Of a stretch of 64,000 nucleotides of DNA, positions 48,942 to 61,205 are shown one piece after another. The notes below the pieces were generated by a model that saw only the letters and a program-made list of their open reading frames with translations, ran no database searches and was not told where the DNA came from. The translations under genes and the position numbers were made by a program. The DNA is taken from the NCBI GenBank assembly GCA_018340375.1, contig JAFFJZ010000003.1:15934001-15998000 (forward strand), in the 5' to 3' direction. The first letter of the stretch is position 1. Each line of letters opens with the position of its first letter. This DNA comes from Gonatopus flavifemur. Lineage: Eukaryota; Arthropoda; Insecta; Hymenoptera; Dryinidae.

Positions 48942-49398
48942 TTAATAGAGAATCAACCTAGAACATAATCCAAACATCATACACCTGTGTCCTAAATTAT
49001 GTAAATTCTTCAAAGTAATCCGATCCAGATAGGACCAAACACCACTCATATAACATAGTAGAATAATGGGACATACAAGATCAATCGAATACACGCATTC
49101 ATTTGAATCCAATACATTATTCCTTTCTCTATTGTACACCACCTGCGTGTATATGATTACAACGCTGATTGTGGACCATCGTGTTAGTTGGAATCTTCTT
49201 GCTTTTTCACTACAATGCAGGTGAATAATATATAGACTTTTGCCCACATCCCGTTTACTGTCAGTACGTAACCGTACGTGAACAGCGGTGTCATCTGTGC
49301 TATACGTGCACCTGTGTGCACTCGAGGTGTATCACTTTTCATTTCATTTCGACTCGACTCATTGGATTTGAACGTTGTTGTTTCATTGAGAAAATCCA
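48942..49398 (-). other. Two overlapping minus-strand frames, possible broken receptor fragment
   Basis: Frame 1 (ATG at 49398, 71 codons) starts MDFLNETTTFKSNESS and reaches YGYVLTVNGMW. Frame 2 continues from about 49247 with a hydrophobic stretch (WSTISVVIIYTQVVY, then VCPIILLCYMSGVW) that could be membrane helices. They overlap out of frame and I could not place a clean intron. It might be a frameshifted or wrongly spliced chemoreceptor-like gene, or chance. No further exons were recognised on either side. Confidence 0.25.
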
Positions 49399-49803
49399 TC
49401 CTACGAAGTGACGACGTTCATCGAAGAAAGTGGTAAAAGGAGGAAGGGATTAGAGTCCACGCGCGTTCATATTTTGTGTATTAATTGTGTTTCGAGATAT
49501 GGAGATAATCGTCGGAAGTCAAGGAAAAATGAGGTATGAGATACATATTAACGTGTAATCACGTGCAATCGTATACCGATAATTATCCTCAACTCATTGA
49601 TCTCGCAATTCTGACGTTTTTCATATTTTTTTTTTTCACGTGAATGCTCTTCCTTCAATTTTCATCGATGGATTCCAAAATATTTTCATCGATAGATGTA
49701 AATGATCGCATAAACGCTTATTTGAATATTGAACAGTTTCGTTAGATCATCCTTGTAAACCAGTACCTGGATTGCATAATTTGAAACTCCTTTTGATATG
49801 AGA

Positions 49804-49836
49804 ATGATGAGGATGATGATGATGATGATAATAATA
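49804..49836. repeat. GAT trinucleotide microsatellite
   Basis: About ten GAT/GAG/AAT triplets in a row (ATGATGAGGATGATGATGAT and onward). Confidence 0.85.
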
Positions 49837-50152
49837 GAGTTGTTTTGTATTGTATCTTGGAAATTATATTCCATTGTAGTTCATCGGTTTACGTAAGTAC
49901 CTTGTGAATCGTGGCAGTAAAAATTGATTGTGAATTCATAGCCTTAGTAGTCAGAATTATGAAGAATGTGGAAAATTTTAGTTAAAAACTCAAATTTTAA
50001 TAACGAAACATTTGAAAATATGAGAAGGATATTCGCGGAGAAGAGCATCCAAGACGAATTTTATATTAGAATGAATAGAATCATGTTCTATCAAAATGCA
50101 TGTAATTTTTATTCGTTTTTGTAGTGAAAAATAGTGCTTCATAAATTGGAAG

Positions 50153-50409
50153 CAGTAAACATTTTCCCCTTCACCATTTCAAACATTCATCAATTTCTTT
50201 AAATGCTAACAGAAAGTTCGATTTCGGAAATCTTTTTAATGCCTCTCTTATGAGGTCTGGAAGTTATCAGAATGTGATCCAAGTCAACTTTTTAATAATT
50301 CCCAGACCTCATGAAGAAGGCATCAAAAAGATTTCCGAAATCGACGCATTACAGAACTTGCCGTTAGCATAATAAATGTTTCAAATGTTGAGGGGAAAAA
50401 TGTTTACTG
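50153..50409. repeat. Long-arm foldback MITE
   Basis: CAGTAAACATTTTCCCC at the left mirrors GGGGAAAAATGTTTACTG at the right. Inner arms TCGATTTCGGAAATCTTTTT / AAAAAGATTTCCGAAATCGA and CATGAGGTCTGG-like words pair as well. About 257 bp. Confidence 0.8.
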
Positions 50410-51719
50410 GGATGGAAAAACACCAGATTCTGATGAATTGCTGGAGTAAAACGCTGCTAAATTCAGTCAAACTATTGATAGTACTGAGTAGGGTTAGTTA
50501 AGATTTACTTGATTCCTGAAAGGAACAGAAAACTGACTCTTTTCCCCACAATAAAATTGTTACTGCATATAATAGCTACTCTGACTTCTTTTCTCAATTA
50601 TCTCTTCCTTCTTAAGTAGCGAGGCGGGGTTAAAGGACATTTTCAGAGTGGGGCTTCGTTTAGTTTAAATATTTCTGAGAATATTCTATCACACAGTCTA
50701 TTATACACTGGTTGAACAATGCATTGGAACCAAACAGTATGTTCATCAAAAGATATAAATACAAAGTTCATCCCATGCATTAATTTTATTGATAGAATAA
50801 TGAGATTTTCATAAAACTGTCGAATAAAATATGTTTGTAATTATAAATGAATTTTTCTATCAGTAAAAAATTCTGTTCTGTAAATAATCATCTGCGGACA
50901 AAAACATTGGAAGACTTATTTTCTTTTTTGAATTGATTTTTTTTTCACAAGGAAAACAACTCTGTAATAATAAATCGTTGAATGATAATTTGAAATCTTA
51001 GTTTCCGCATAATTATTTTCAAAACACTTCTGATACATAATTGAATAAATGATGCGCTTTGATTCTACTTCATGTAGAGTGGTATATGCATAAATTCATT
51101 GAATCTATTTGTATTCATATTTCCAATATGCGATTAAACTTATTTTATAATGCTCCGTTGCAACGCCAAAAGTACATCACGATATCGGTAAACGCTAGAC
51201 AACTTGGAATTATCTAAGGACCTTGCTTGATTGAAGCAAAAATGAAATGACCTGTTTCCATTTTATGCTTATCGAGAACCATTACACAACTATTTTATGG
51301 AAATATCAATGCATGTAACATCTTCTATACCTGCAACAAACAAACTGTTTCTACGTATACACACACATTACACAATAATAATTTTATTATGATATATATC
51401 ATAATATGTATTCTTTATTCTAGCCTTTAGAAGCGTTGGAAGTATTTCAGCCATGAATCATCCTGAAATGTGATCTGATAATCGTGAACGATTTTTTTTT
51501 CTCTTCTATATTTTACTGGCAAAAAGATAATTTGAAATTGACCAAAGCAAGGTTGAAAGAATAAAAAAAAATGTCGTTTTGACTAAGTCAAAGACTTTAA
51601 AACGATTTCCAGGAAAATTTGGATTTTCTATGCAATAAATTAATGCAGGAAGTGAATGAAAAAAAAACTCTAGAACTGCTATTTTGAATTTTGAAATTTT
51701 TACAATGAATTCGTGATCA

Positions 51720-52183
51720 CCCTGGTAGAAATTTGTTTGGGCTCCCCATTTACCATCCACGTGCTAGATGAGATCCACGTGGGGGCAACTGGATAACACT
51801 TTAGTGCCCAAACATTTAGTTGGTTTATGTAGATTTTTTATGCGTCGACTGATCGTACAGTAACATTGGTAGTCCATCAACACGGTCAGAGAAGGAAAAG
51901 AAAGCTCCAACGTTTCAATTTGTCACTCGGGATTATTTTATTGAGGTCAATTCAAAAGCAACATTTCAAAATACATTTTCACCTTATTCATATGTGTGAT
52001 TTTACTGAAAAAACATGATTTCACATTTCTAATTAACAATTTGAACTACATTCTGGCAATCCCCTGAGACACCTGGATGGGCACAGACTAGAAAGTGCGT
52101 TACAAAACTAGCTAGAAACCAACTTAACATGTGGGAAAACTAGCTGGGGTTCATCTAATTCCCAATCATAATTTCTACCAGGG
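51720..52183. repeat. MITE copy R with CCCTGGTAGAAAT ends
   Basis: CCCTGGTAGAAATT and AATTTCTACCAGGG are terminal inverted repeats. The interior matches copy L at 48197-48597 in inverse orientation, so the two copies could pair across about 3.1 kb. Terminal sequence relates it to the CCCTAGTAGAAAT family. Confidence 0.8.
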
Positions 52184-52505
52184 CAGTACTATCATTCAGA
52201 AGAACATGTTTTTCGAAATTCCCTGGGTGCCGGGCTGGAAAATGATCATTCATTTCTTCTTGTCAAAACCCTCACTCATTTGTAATAAATTTCTCTTTGT
52301 TTCAGTCTCGATAAATTCAACGAATCAAGATTATAATGGGAAATGAGATTGAAGCACTGAAGAGTCGAATTAAATAAATTATGCAAAGGGTGATTCATCC
52401 TTACCGCATTATTATAAATAAAAAAAGTTAATCAATAGAATAACGCATAATCATCAACCGTAGATAAAATTACTGACAAATACAAGACTGAATATCGTCA
52501 TATAT

Positions 52506-55500
52506 ATGTTAAAAATGATGAACAAGCTCCAGCACTGGATATCAGTCCTTCTCATGTGCAGTATCTTCGGAAGAGGTGAATTTCAATTCTAGAATGAATG
52601 ATGTATCGAAGGTGAATGACAACTAATGAACGTGCTTGGTCGATATTTTAGGATGGTGTATCGATTGTCAAGATACAGGATGGGAAAAGATCAATGGAAT
52701 GAGACCAGAGTCGTTGAGTAATATAATGAACTTGTATCAAGCTGCTGATTCAAATGGCATAGTTGGACCTTGTTTTCGAGAGTAAATATTCACAAATTAT
52801 GTTATAATGAACATAAATAGTCTACAGCATAATCAAGCACTAATTACAACTCAATATATGTGATTTGTAGATGTAAACGTATCAACTGTCAAGCTTTCAT
52901 CATCGATTTTCAGAGAAACGTGTGTTATAGCTTCAACATTGATAATGATGAATTTATTCCTGATCCGCATTTGATATTCTATCATCGAATTTGTGTTAAA
53001 GGTAACAATACAGTGACATTGATTAACACGTGCAGGTGATTCAATCATGTTGTACAGTCATAGAATTTGAATTACAAACATTTTACCATTTCAATAAGGA
53101 ATAAGAAATATTGAAAGGTGGGACATCAACATTTCAAGCATCAAGACGACAATTTCAAAATCATTTAGAGCTCCAGAATTCCTGCACCCACAGAAAGGTT
53201 TTCTTATTGTAACAAAAATTTCATAATTTTTCTTCTGATGAGAACAAATTTCTCCCGCCTCAAGTTTGATAATCTTGGCGTCAGAATATTGAATCTTGGA
53301 TCAAGAAAAATGGTCTTGAGATCATCATAAGACAAGATATCTAAAAGTGTTGTACAAGACATCTGAAACCAAGATATCGCAGGACACAAAATGTTCAATG
53401 GTTACAATAATTAATTTTGTCAACATTTTTCTTACCACAAGAAGCGATGGTTCTCAAAAGAAATAAAGATTCTTACGTTAAACAAAAGTCATGGATCATA
53501 ATTTTTTCTACTAACAATCCATGATATGATTACTTTGAAACAAAACCGCTTTTCGGTCGAACATTATTTGTTTCTGGAGAAGAAAATCGATATCAAGAAT
53601 AAAATGATGGTAACAACGAGAAATCATTTCTGTGAGTGCGGTGTATGAAATTATAGGAAAATGAAGGATATTATGTTGTACAATGAGATGGAAAAAATTG
53701 TTTGTGGCAATAATCAGATCTAATTAGATGTAGGAATCTTTCTAGATATATGAATCATTTTTCATGAAATTTCCTCATGTGATAATGATAAATATTTCCA
53801 TATTTTTTAGTTCCTAAATCATGCATGGAGACTGGATTGTGGCAAGTCGAAAGAACTTTGGGAGCTATTTTATTAGATTCTTCCCACACCACATGGATCT
53901 CAGAGCTCGTAACAAGGAACGAATGTTATAACAGATGTATCAAAGCAGGTATTTTATATTCCACGTTGTATTCTCTTGATAATATATTTCACATGCCGAA
54001 AAATTCATGCAATTGAAGTCACAAAAGAAGGATGTCGGAAAAATGTCTCCCGTAGTATCTTGCAACTCAAAAATTTCAGTTTCCCACGGAATGCAGTTAT
54101 TATTTTCTTCAAATACTGCAAAAAGACCCGAATAGAGGGGTTTGAAAATTTGTATACAATTTATATATAATTCTATAAAAATTATATACAATTTTGAAAC
54201 TTTTTTCACTTGGAGAAATGCGATTTCCGAAACCTATGGGAAACCTCTCCCAATAGTCCTCCGAAGTCACATTTCCTTTGAGCATATTGAAGAAAGATCA
54301 GTTTTTCTAGGACTTTGCAAGAGACTCTCGTCTCGAATTGAAAAATGATCTATTTTTACTGTTCCAACAATTTAAGACATACAAATTTCAAACGGAATCA
54401 GGCTTCTACCTAAGTTGTGACAAAACCACATGAAATTCCGATTCCATTGAAGAAGAGAACTGAGATATCCTCACAGTCTCATAATCAAGGTTACGCTTCA
54501 TATCGTTGATTCCATTTATACTCTCAAATTATCTTGATTATCCTGATATTACAAGAGATTGGAATAATTATTGGTCACTATTTTATCTTTCTTTGACACG
54601 AATCTCGTGCGAAGCTCTATAAGTTTTTCATACATTCCCTTTCATCTAATGTGCTGTATAGATTTTCCATTGAACCCATTAGGGATGAATGATAATTATT
54701 CGTCATTCGTATTATTTCCTCTTCTCATTGACTTTGATTACAGGTGAGAGTTGTAAATCTGCACAATTCCGAACTATCAAACCTTTATCGATTGGTAATG
54801 CAAAAGGGAGATGCGCGTTATCAAACGTTGAACGGGAAACGAGACCTCAAGCTTACAGAGCATCAATATATAGGGATGAATACCTTGAAACTCAGTGCCA
54901 TAATATATGTAAGTTGTATATTATTTATGTATAAATTGGAAAACATTTTCAAATACAGAACTGGATCATCAATTGAATTTTTCTGTATCGTGTGTCTGAA
55001 AAAATTTCCGTTTCTCTTCGGAAGAGAAATAAACAATGTTAAAAACAACTCGGTTTTCAACGTTTCTTACCACGTAGTTTCCCCTCAATTTTTCAAGCAT
55101 GGCTATGGAAGTAGGGTCCATTAAGAGAATTCTATTAGAAAACGCATTTCGTGATACGTCGCAACAACGTAGAAGACCACGTTGTTTTCTACGTTGTCTT
55201 TTGTTTTGCGAAGAGCAACTATTTTACTATGGTAAACAACGTTGTTTTCAACCAAGTTTTCGACGTTATTTTCAACGTGGTTTTTTTCCCCGGGCCAACT
55301 CTTCTCAAAATATCATAACAACATACAAAATGTTATTAACAGCTCTTTCACTGTTCCCAGCATAGAACTTTTGAATTTACTACCAATATTAACAATGGAT
55401 CATTCGTTTTTGTCAGTATTCAAGAAAAAGTTGTGTAATTATTTACTTCATGTTGGATTCGGCATTGCGGGGATAGCTTTACGTGTCGGGTCGCTTATCA

Positions 55501-58500
55501 ATAAAGCACCAACTGCTCGTAAAAATAAACTACAACCTCTATACCTCTATCACTCTAATGAACTCATTTTATTCATCATTCCTAATAATCTATTTTATTT
55601 TTATGTTTTCTATGTCCCTGATTCTCTTTTTTTTGTTATTTTCGTCTTGTATTGTTATTTTTTTCTTTATTGTTCGTATAGGGCTTGGCTCTTTAACGAG
55701 TAATAAATATTTATGCATTTATCGTCTTATCTATGGCATCCCACCACCTCTATTAACCTTCAAAGTCGGTTAATTGAGGTACTGTTAAGCAAGAATCTTC
55801 ATCGCTTTTTCACTTACCAAGTTCTTACTATGCCGATTTCCACAGGGAAAAAAAATAATAAACTCCAATAATGTGGAGACAATTTTTTTTATGTGTGATA
55901 TTCTACATCCAAACTGCTGATTTAGCGATTGTTTCTTTGTTCATCTATTTTGTTGTATCAATTAAATTTTCAAATTATTTTCCATTGCATATTTGCAGCA
56001 ACAAAGGATTACTGTTCCTACGCTGGATTTAGAGCCTTATCTCTACCGTATGCAGACGTTGTGCTACCAGGATTGAATCTAGAACAGGTGATTTACAACC
56101 CCATTCATGAAAAATCTTTTATACACCTTCAACACCTATGCCCTATCGAATGAAAATTCTTCAAGAATTTTGATTGAAAAGGACAAATTTTTCCCATTCT
56201 TTCCTCTCTTAAAAATTGAATCCTTGTAGTCGCTACTCACGTTTTTCACCTCACATTTTTCGCTGCTACAGCGAAAATACTTGCAGTTATAGCTATTCTC
56301 TGCCAGAACAAAAATTTGTAGCTGTGGGAACTATGTTCTTCCATGTTACGGCTGAAAGAATAGCTGTGATTAGCCCCTTTTATTGAGTTTATCACTACCA
56401 ATAGCAAGCAATACTCAATTTAATCGCAATGCATATCAATAGATATATTTATCATTATAACTACTGATAATCATTCGTATTATAAAACTGGAAATTGTTG
56501 AAATTTCTTGATATGCCGAACGATCAAGATAATTCTAATAACATTCAAGCATAATTTTTGAATTTTTCTAACAACACCCTTATAATCTCTATTTTACACC
56601 CTAATCCGTTCATCTTCAATTTCAAATTCGTTTCAGTGAACGATTTTAACTCCAGCAATCAGAAAAAGTTGATATTATAATAATTTAATGGAAATTATAT
56701 GAAAAGCAAATGAAATCATACGTGCAAATTCATTAATTTATTTAATACGTTGGAGAATATGTTGAAATAATATCACATCGTCACGCTAAATTATCGTGAC
56801 ATTGTGATCGGTTAATGCATCGCGTTGCTTTTATGAAGGCTACGAACGGAACAGGGAAATGTTTCATGAAGTGACGTAATCAAGAGAGATCTTCAAAGTA
56901 TGAAGCAATATGAAATATACATACATACAATAGGGTATGTTTTCAAACGATATCCCATCTTATTAAAATATTCAACCTTAATTGAATAATTACTTGATTT
57001 AAATATGATTCGTTAAGCATCACGTACTTGAAAAATTCCCATCCAACCTGATATCAACCTTTTTTCCATCTGATTTAACTCTAATTTGTGATATTTTCTC
57101 GATTCGAATTGTAGAAAATATACACACTATATAAAAATCTTTGAGATGAAATAATACATTTATTATTCGTTACAGTGCGAGAAGAGATGTGATCTCAGTA
57201 TAGATGGATTCATCTGCAGAGCTTATACAGTGAATAATTCTACTGAAAACAAATCACAGTTCTGTTTATTACACTCCGAAGACACGACAAGTCTAGGCGT
57301 CAGTTCTTTGATTGTTACACCTAACGTGATTTACAGAGAACGAGAACCATGTTTGAACAGTGAGTTCATACCATCCTGAAGAACCTCAACTAATTTTTGT
57401 GAATTTATGCCCAACGAAATTGATTTTTCAGTTAAAGTACACTGCAACGAAACTACGATGAGCGTGGAATTAATTACTAAAGAGCCCTTCGAAGGGAGAT
57501 TATACGCGAATGGTTATGGAGATAACTGTGAAGTTCAAGGGATGAAGAGGAATGTGACTTATTTATATCTGGCTCTACCCAGCAGGGAAGATTTAAGGAT
57601 ATCTCGTACGCAATGCGGCCTCACTCAAGCGTTCTCCCTCGACGCTGAAAATCGGTGAGGCTCATAGAGATGGATATATCAGGGTCAGAGTTATACATTC
57701 GAATATATAATTTTCAACATACTTCCAGGACGCATAGTGTGATTTGGGCTACAGTCGTTGTACAATTCAACCCGATAATTCAACGGTTGGGTGACCAGGC
57801 GGTACGAGTCGGATGTTCGTTGGACAATCTTTACCTACCGGAACCAAGAAATGTCTCTGTACAATCTAGTTTTACATTTTTAGATCCAAAGTGAGTCCCT
57901 TTCTCTATTTCTATTATTCAACAGCTCCTCGTCAATCAATATCCCACGAATGTACTTTCATTCTAATTATTCCTCCAGCGCAGGAGTACCGCCGATAACC
58001 TCGATCGTGATGAATACATCATCGGAAGTGCCAGTGGTAACCATGAGAATCTTAGATGAAGATAACAAAGACGCTATGGTAACTCGGTTAGGACAAAAAC
58101 TCGTTCTAAGAATTGGAATACAACCTGCGAACGGTGAGGGTCTCTTCCGCACACTTTAAAGTACATATTCCGTGATATAAACGTCACGTGCTGTATTTGT
58201 TTCAGGTTTATACGATATTATGGCTGGACATCTTATAGCGAGCAGTGAATCTGGAGACTCGTCGATCCTTCTTCTAGATGAAAACGGTTGTCCTCCAGAT
58301 CCCTCGATTTTTCCTCCCCTGTTGAAGGATCCAATGGACAACGCGTCGTTGATCTCAAGATTTACTGCTTTCAAATTCTACGGAAGTCAACGTGTAAAAT
58401 TCAGCGTCATCGTGAAGTTCTGTTTGAACGAGTGTCCTGCGGTCGGTAAAAAAATCATCATCATCATCATCTTCATCGCTTTAATCGATGAATGATTTAT

Positions 58501-59135
58501 AAAACATGTAGCAAAGAACGTCCAAAGAGCTTTTCCATTTCAGATCACTTGTGCGGGTGGTCTGGTTTCTTTTGGACGAAAACGAAGATCCGTGCTCCCT
58601 TCGACGACTGAGGAAACCATCGCCGAGGTAACTGAAATTTTCAACAACCACGCTCCTGACGAATTGCCGTTACAGCTATCTATCATAGTTCAAAGTTTAG
58701 TCATGTCTGCAGATCCTCTGATGTCTAGGCACAAGTCATCACCAGATACCGTTCTTATTGCCGGTGAAAGTAAGTTGCAGTTCTTTTGAGAAAGTTTAAT
58801 CAGGAAACGTGAGTGATTTGCGCGATTGGATTCCATAAAAAGGAAGACGAATATCTTAAATGTATAATATTGCACTTTCCTCAGACTCTGTAGACAATCT
58901 TCTCTGCATGGAGGCCAGTTTGGCTCTCAGTCTACTGATAATCTGGCTGATAATTCAAATAGCATTAATCACCGGGTGCCTGTTGGTAGTTGGCCGTTAC
59001 AGACGACTGGCGATACAAGCGGAAGAGGATAGGGCCGATATTTTGACCAGACATCTTTACGGGATCCACGGTGGAAACTTCGAAATCACTCGTAGAGTTC
59101 GATGGGCGGATCACAACAGTTCTACACTTAGTTGA
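52506..59135 (+). CDS. PAN/apple (x3) plus ZP-domain type I membrane protein
   Basis: Thirteen exons join in phase: 52506-52575, 52652-52781, 52871-53001, 53811-53948, 54744-54908, 55999-56087, 57176-57359, 57432-57654, 57729-57890, 57979-58133, 58206-58441, 58544-58769, 58885-59135. They give 719 residues. A signal peptide (about 1-23) precedes PAN1 (26-109), PAN2 (about 112-211) and PAN3 (about 214-302), each with paired cysteines. The ZP domain (about 303-566) has eight cysteines, starting HCNETT (307) and GDNC (335). RKRR at 572-575 is the furin site usual after ZP domains, and 649-672 is the membrane anchor with a 47-residue tail. PAN-ZP proteins in insects (NompA and Trynity-like types) build apical extracellular matrix linking epithelium or sensory cilia to cuticle. 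Which orthologue this is I cannot decide. The exon 11 donor (GCG|GTCGGT) is weak. A likely AATAAA lies at 59290. Confidence 0.9.
55060..55300. repeat. AACGTTGTTTTC-type low-complexity repeat in PAN/ZP intron
   Basis: Repeated variants of ACGTTGTTTTC and AACGTGGTTTT. The frames running through it are not exons, since the flanking exons join without it. Confidence 0.45.
55330..55775 (+). mobile_element. Non-LTR retrotransposon 3' fragment in PAN/ZP intron 5
   Basis: The plus-strand translation includes LLNLLPILTMDHSFLSVFKK followed by KLCNYLL. This matches the usual LINE ORF2 C-terminal layout (LP near a serine, then FK..L..YLL). The frame then degenerates into T-rich sequence. Located wholly within the intron between exons 5 and 6, in sense orientation. 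Much shortened, surely inactive. Confidence 0.5.
56235..56395. repeat. GCTGTGACAGC-type MITE remnant in PAN/ZP intron 6
   Basis: Words GCTGCTACAGCGAAAAT, GCAGTTATAGCTATT and GCTGTGGGAAC and a mirrored AGCTGTGATTAGCCCC. Boundaries uncertain. Confidence 0.4.
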
Positions 59136-59579
59136 AAGGAAGATCGTTGATCCTTCGATAGGAGCTTCTTTTAATCTCAAGGCAATCTCCTCTCTTTGTT
59201 ATTGTTGTTTCTTTCTTAAGGGAGTTGAAGTGAAGTCATTGGCATTGCTACTATAGGAATGACAGAAAATTAATTAATTCGTCTGTGATAATAAATCAAA
59301 GTCAATTCAGTTTCTGTTGCCACTATGAATGATTATTGAAAGAGTTTAGACTTCTTGTTTTTATTAAAAGAATATGAGGATGTGACGCTCTAAATGTGTT
59401 CAGTAGTCCATGTTATGGGCCTATGGAATGTCGTAATTTAATGTTAAGACTAAACAGGAATGATGGAACGGTTAGATTGAAGTTCAGGATATAGAATTCG
59501 GTATAAAAATCCTAAAGTTATTCCCATTCTACTGAGAATATGCTTGATTCTTATGTGACGAGTATAATGTTAAATACTA

Positions 59580-59679
59580 CCCAGATAACGTTTTTTCACG
59601 AAGCGACGCACACGGATAAGCTTCTGCGCGCAAATTGCACGCAAACCTAGGGGCGAGGAGCTCCAAAGTGTTATCTGGG
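59580..59679. repeat. 100-bp TA-flanked MITE downstream of PAN/ZP gene
   Basis: CCCAGATAAC and GTTATCTGGG are exact terminal inverted repeats, flanked by TA at 59578-59579 and 59680-59681. GC-rich interior. No coding capacity. Confidence 0.85.
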
Positions 59680-59699
59680 TAGGCATTGTGTGCCCGAGT

Positions 59700-60750
59700 T
59701 TACCTTTTCTGAAAAACAAAACCACCAGAGACCACCCATTTTAGATTGGTAATTGTAAGAAATTAATTATAAAAATTCATGCGGACATTCGTTCAATGTT
59801 ATAAAATATTATTCAATATACAATTGTATAAGAGTTTTTTGTCTGTAATATATAGAATATGTTCATCCTAATTTAGAAATCCATCGAATTACACGTTATG
59901 TACAAAAACTGCCAATTAATAGTAATCGAAGCGCGTGCTGTATTTGGAAGCACATGTTTCGATAACCCTCTGATCATTAAAAATGATAACACGAAATTAA
60001 TAAATGACGCAAACGTATGTGACGTGCACAAGAAAAATCTTATCTGAGTCATTAGCATGTGTACAAGATAATAATTAACAAAGCTGCAAAATGAACTGCC
60101 ATTTCAATTCAGAGCTGTTTTTGTATCGATAGAATATTTGTAAGAAACATATATATGTTTACATATATAGAACGGTGTTGGTTAGCTTAGAGTTTCTGCA
60201 ACAATTATCTGTGCCGTATTAGAGCAGCGTACTGATGTTTAATTACTACACGTAAGAACTGTCAAATATCAAGTGATTCACGTAGAATAAACAGGTCTAG
60301 AATAGTCTTTTGTTGTTGCCTGATATTTGTTGTATTCTCGTTGGTAGCATAGTTATTAATATATTTATCATACCATCGCTAAAATCTTGTGATTAAGTTA
60401 TTCAAATATACGTATTGTAAATAAAGTATAGAACTTCCGAATAATTCGTAATTTTACATGAATTCCTACTTGAAACCTGATAAAAATCGATATTTCGAGT
60501 ATTTTTATTACTTAGGTTTCAGGTTTCACATATAAAGTTCTCAATCATAAGTAAGAATATTGATAGTGGATAATTTGAATTCGTTTCTATGATATTCCAG
60601 TAATCGATTTCGTTTCAATTTTTCAAACAACAACCAAATTTATTTGCAATGTTTGATGATTATAGAATAAGAATTTATGTAGTTTGTACAAAATTTGTTC
60701 CTCGCAAAAAATTGCAGTTCGAAGGAACTTTCAACAGAAATACAATTTCT
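59700..60750. other. Intergenic, AT-rich
   Basis: No gene or strong repeat seen. Open frames at 59873-60058 minus and 60649-60849 plus lack support, and the latter runs into the next MITE. Confidence 0.5.
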
Positions 60751-60751
60751 G

Positions 60752-60984
60752 CACTGAGAGAAAAGGTCTATTCAAATATTCGACAGCTAGGAAATTTGTT
60801 CACTGTAAATGAAAATTTAGTTGCACCAGCTAAATTTTATTTGCCATAACTAAATTTTTTATTCCTATTGAATACACCATTTTATTCATATTTCAGACAG
60901 CTAGACTTTTATTTAACCCACCTAGAATCTAATTAGCGCACATAAAAATCTTAGTTATCCCAACTAGGTACCTTTCTCTCAGTG
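60752..60984. repeat. MITE with CACTGAGAGAAAAGGT ends
   Basis: CACTGAGAGAAAAGGT and ACCTTTCTCTCAGTG are inverted termini. The interior has TTAGTTGCACCAGCTAAATT and TTGCCATAACTAAATT motifs, loosely like the GCTGTGACAGC family. Confidence 0.75.
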
Positions 60985-61040
60985 TGAAGTTGTTTATTGA
61001 AGGATGTTGAGAAAGTTGTTATCAATAACTTTTCACATAC

Positions 61041-61205
61041 CTTTTGGTCCTACAAACAGCTTGATAAGTTGGAATTATTTCTGAACATGTTTCACAAGGT
61101 ATTTTAAGTTCTCTGAAATGCCTAATGAATAGTTTGGGTATAAAATGAAATGTTGTTAGATTTAATGACGCAATGTAACACAAAATTGGAAAAGAAGGTC
61201 GTATT
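61041..61205 (-). CDS. Exon of an unrecognised cysteine-containing protein
   Basis: A minus-strand segment of 165 nt has a strong acceptor (T-rich run ending CTGAACAG) and donor (AAAAG|GTATGTG). It encodes 54 residues in one frame, entering with one carried base and leaving with two. The peptide includes CYIASLNLTTFHFIPKLF and PCETCSEIIPTYQAVCRTK, with four cysteines. It could belong to the signal-peptide exon at 63.1-63.4 kb, but the phases require at least one exon between, which I did not find. No family recognised. Confidence 0.45.

Noticed and set aside
49686..49874. Minus-strand frame rich in isoleucine
   Set aside because: Translation of the GAT microsatellite.
58220..58495. Alternative reading of ZP exon 11 running into ATCATCATC
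   Set aside because: The frame continues past the needed donor into intron low-complexity sequence; the spliced model keeps the conserved ZP cysteines and total length in frame.
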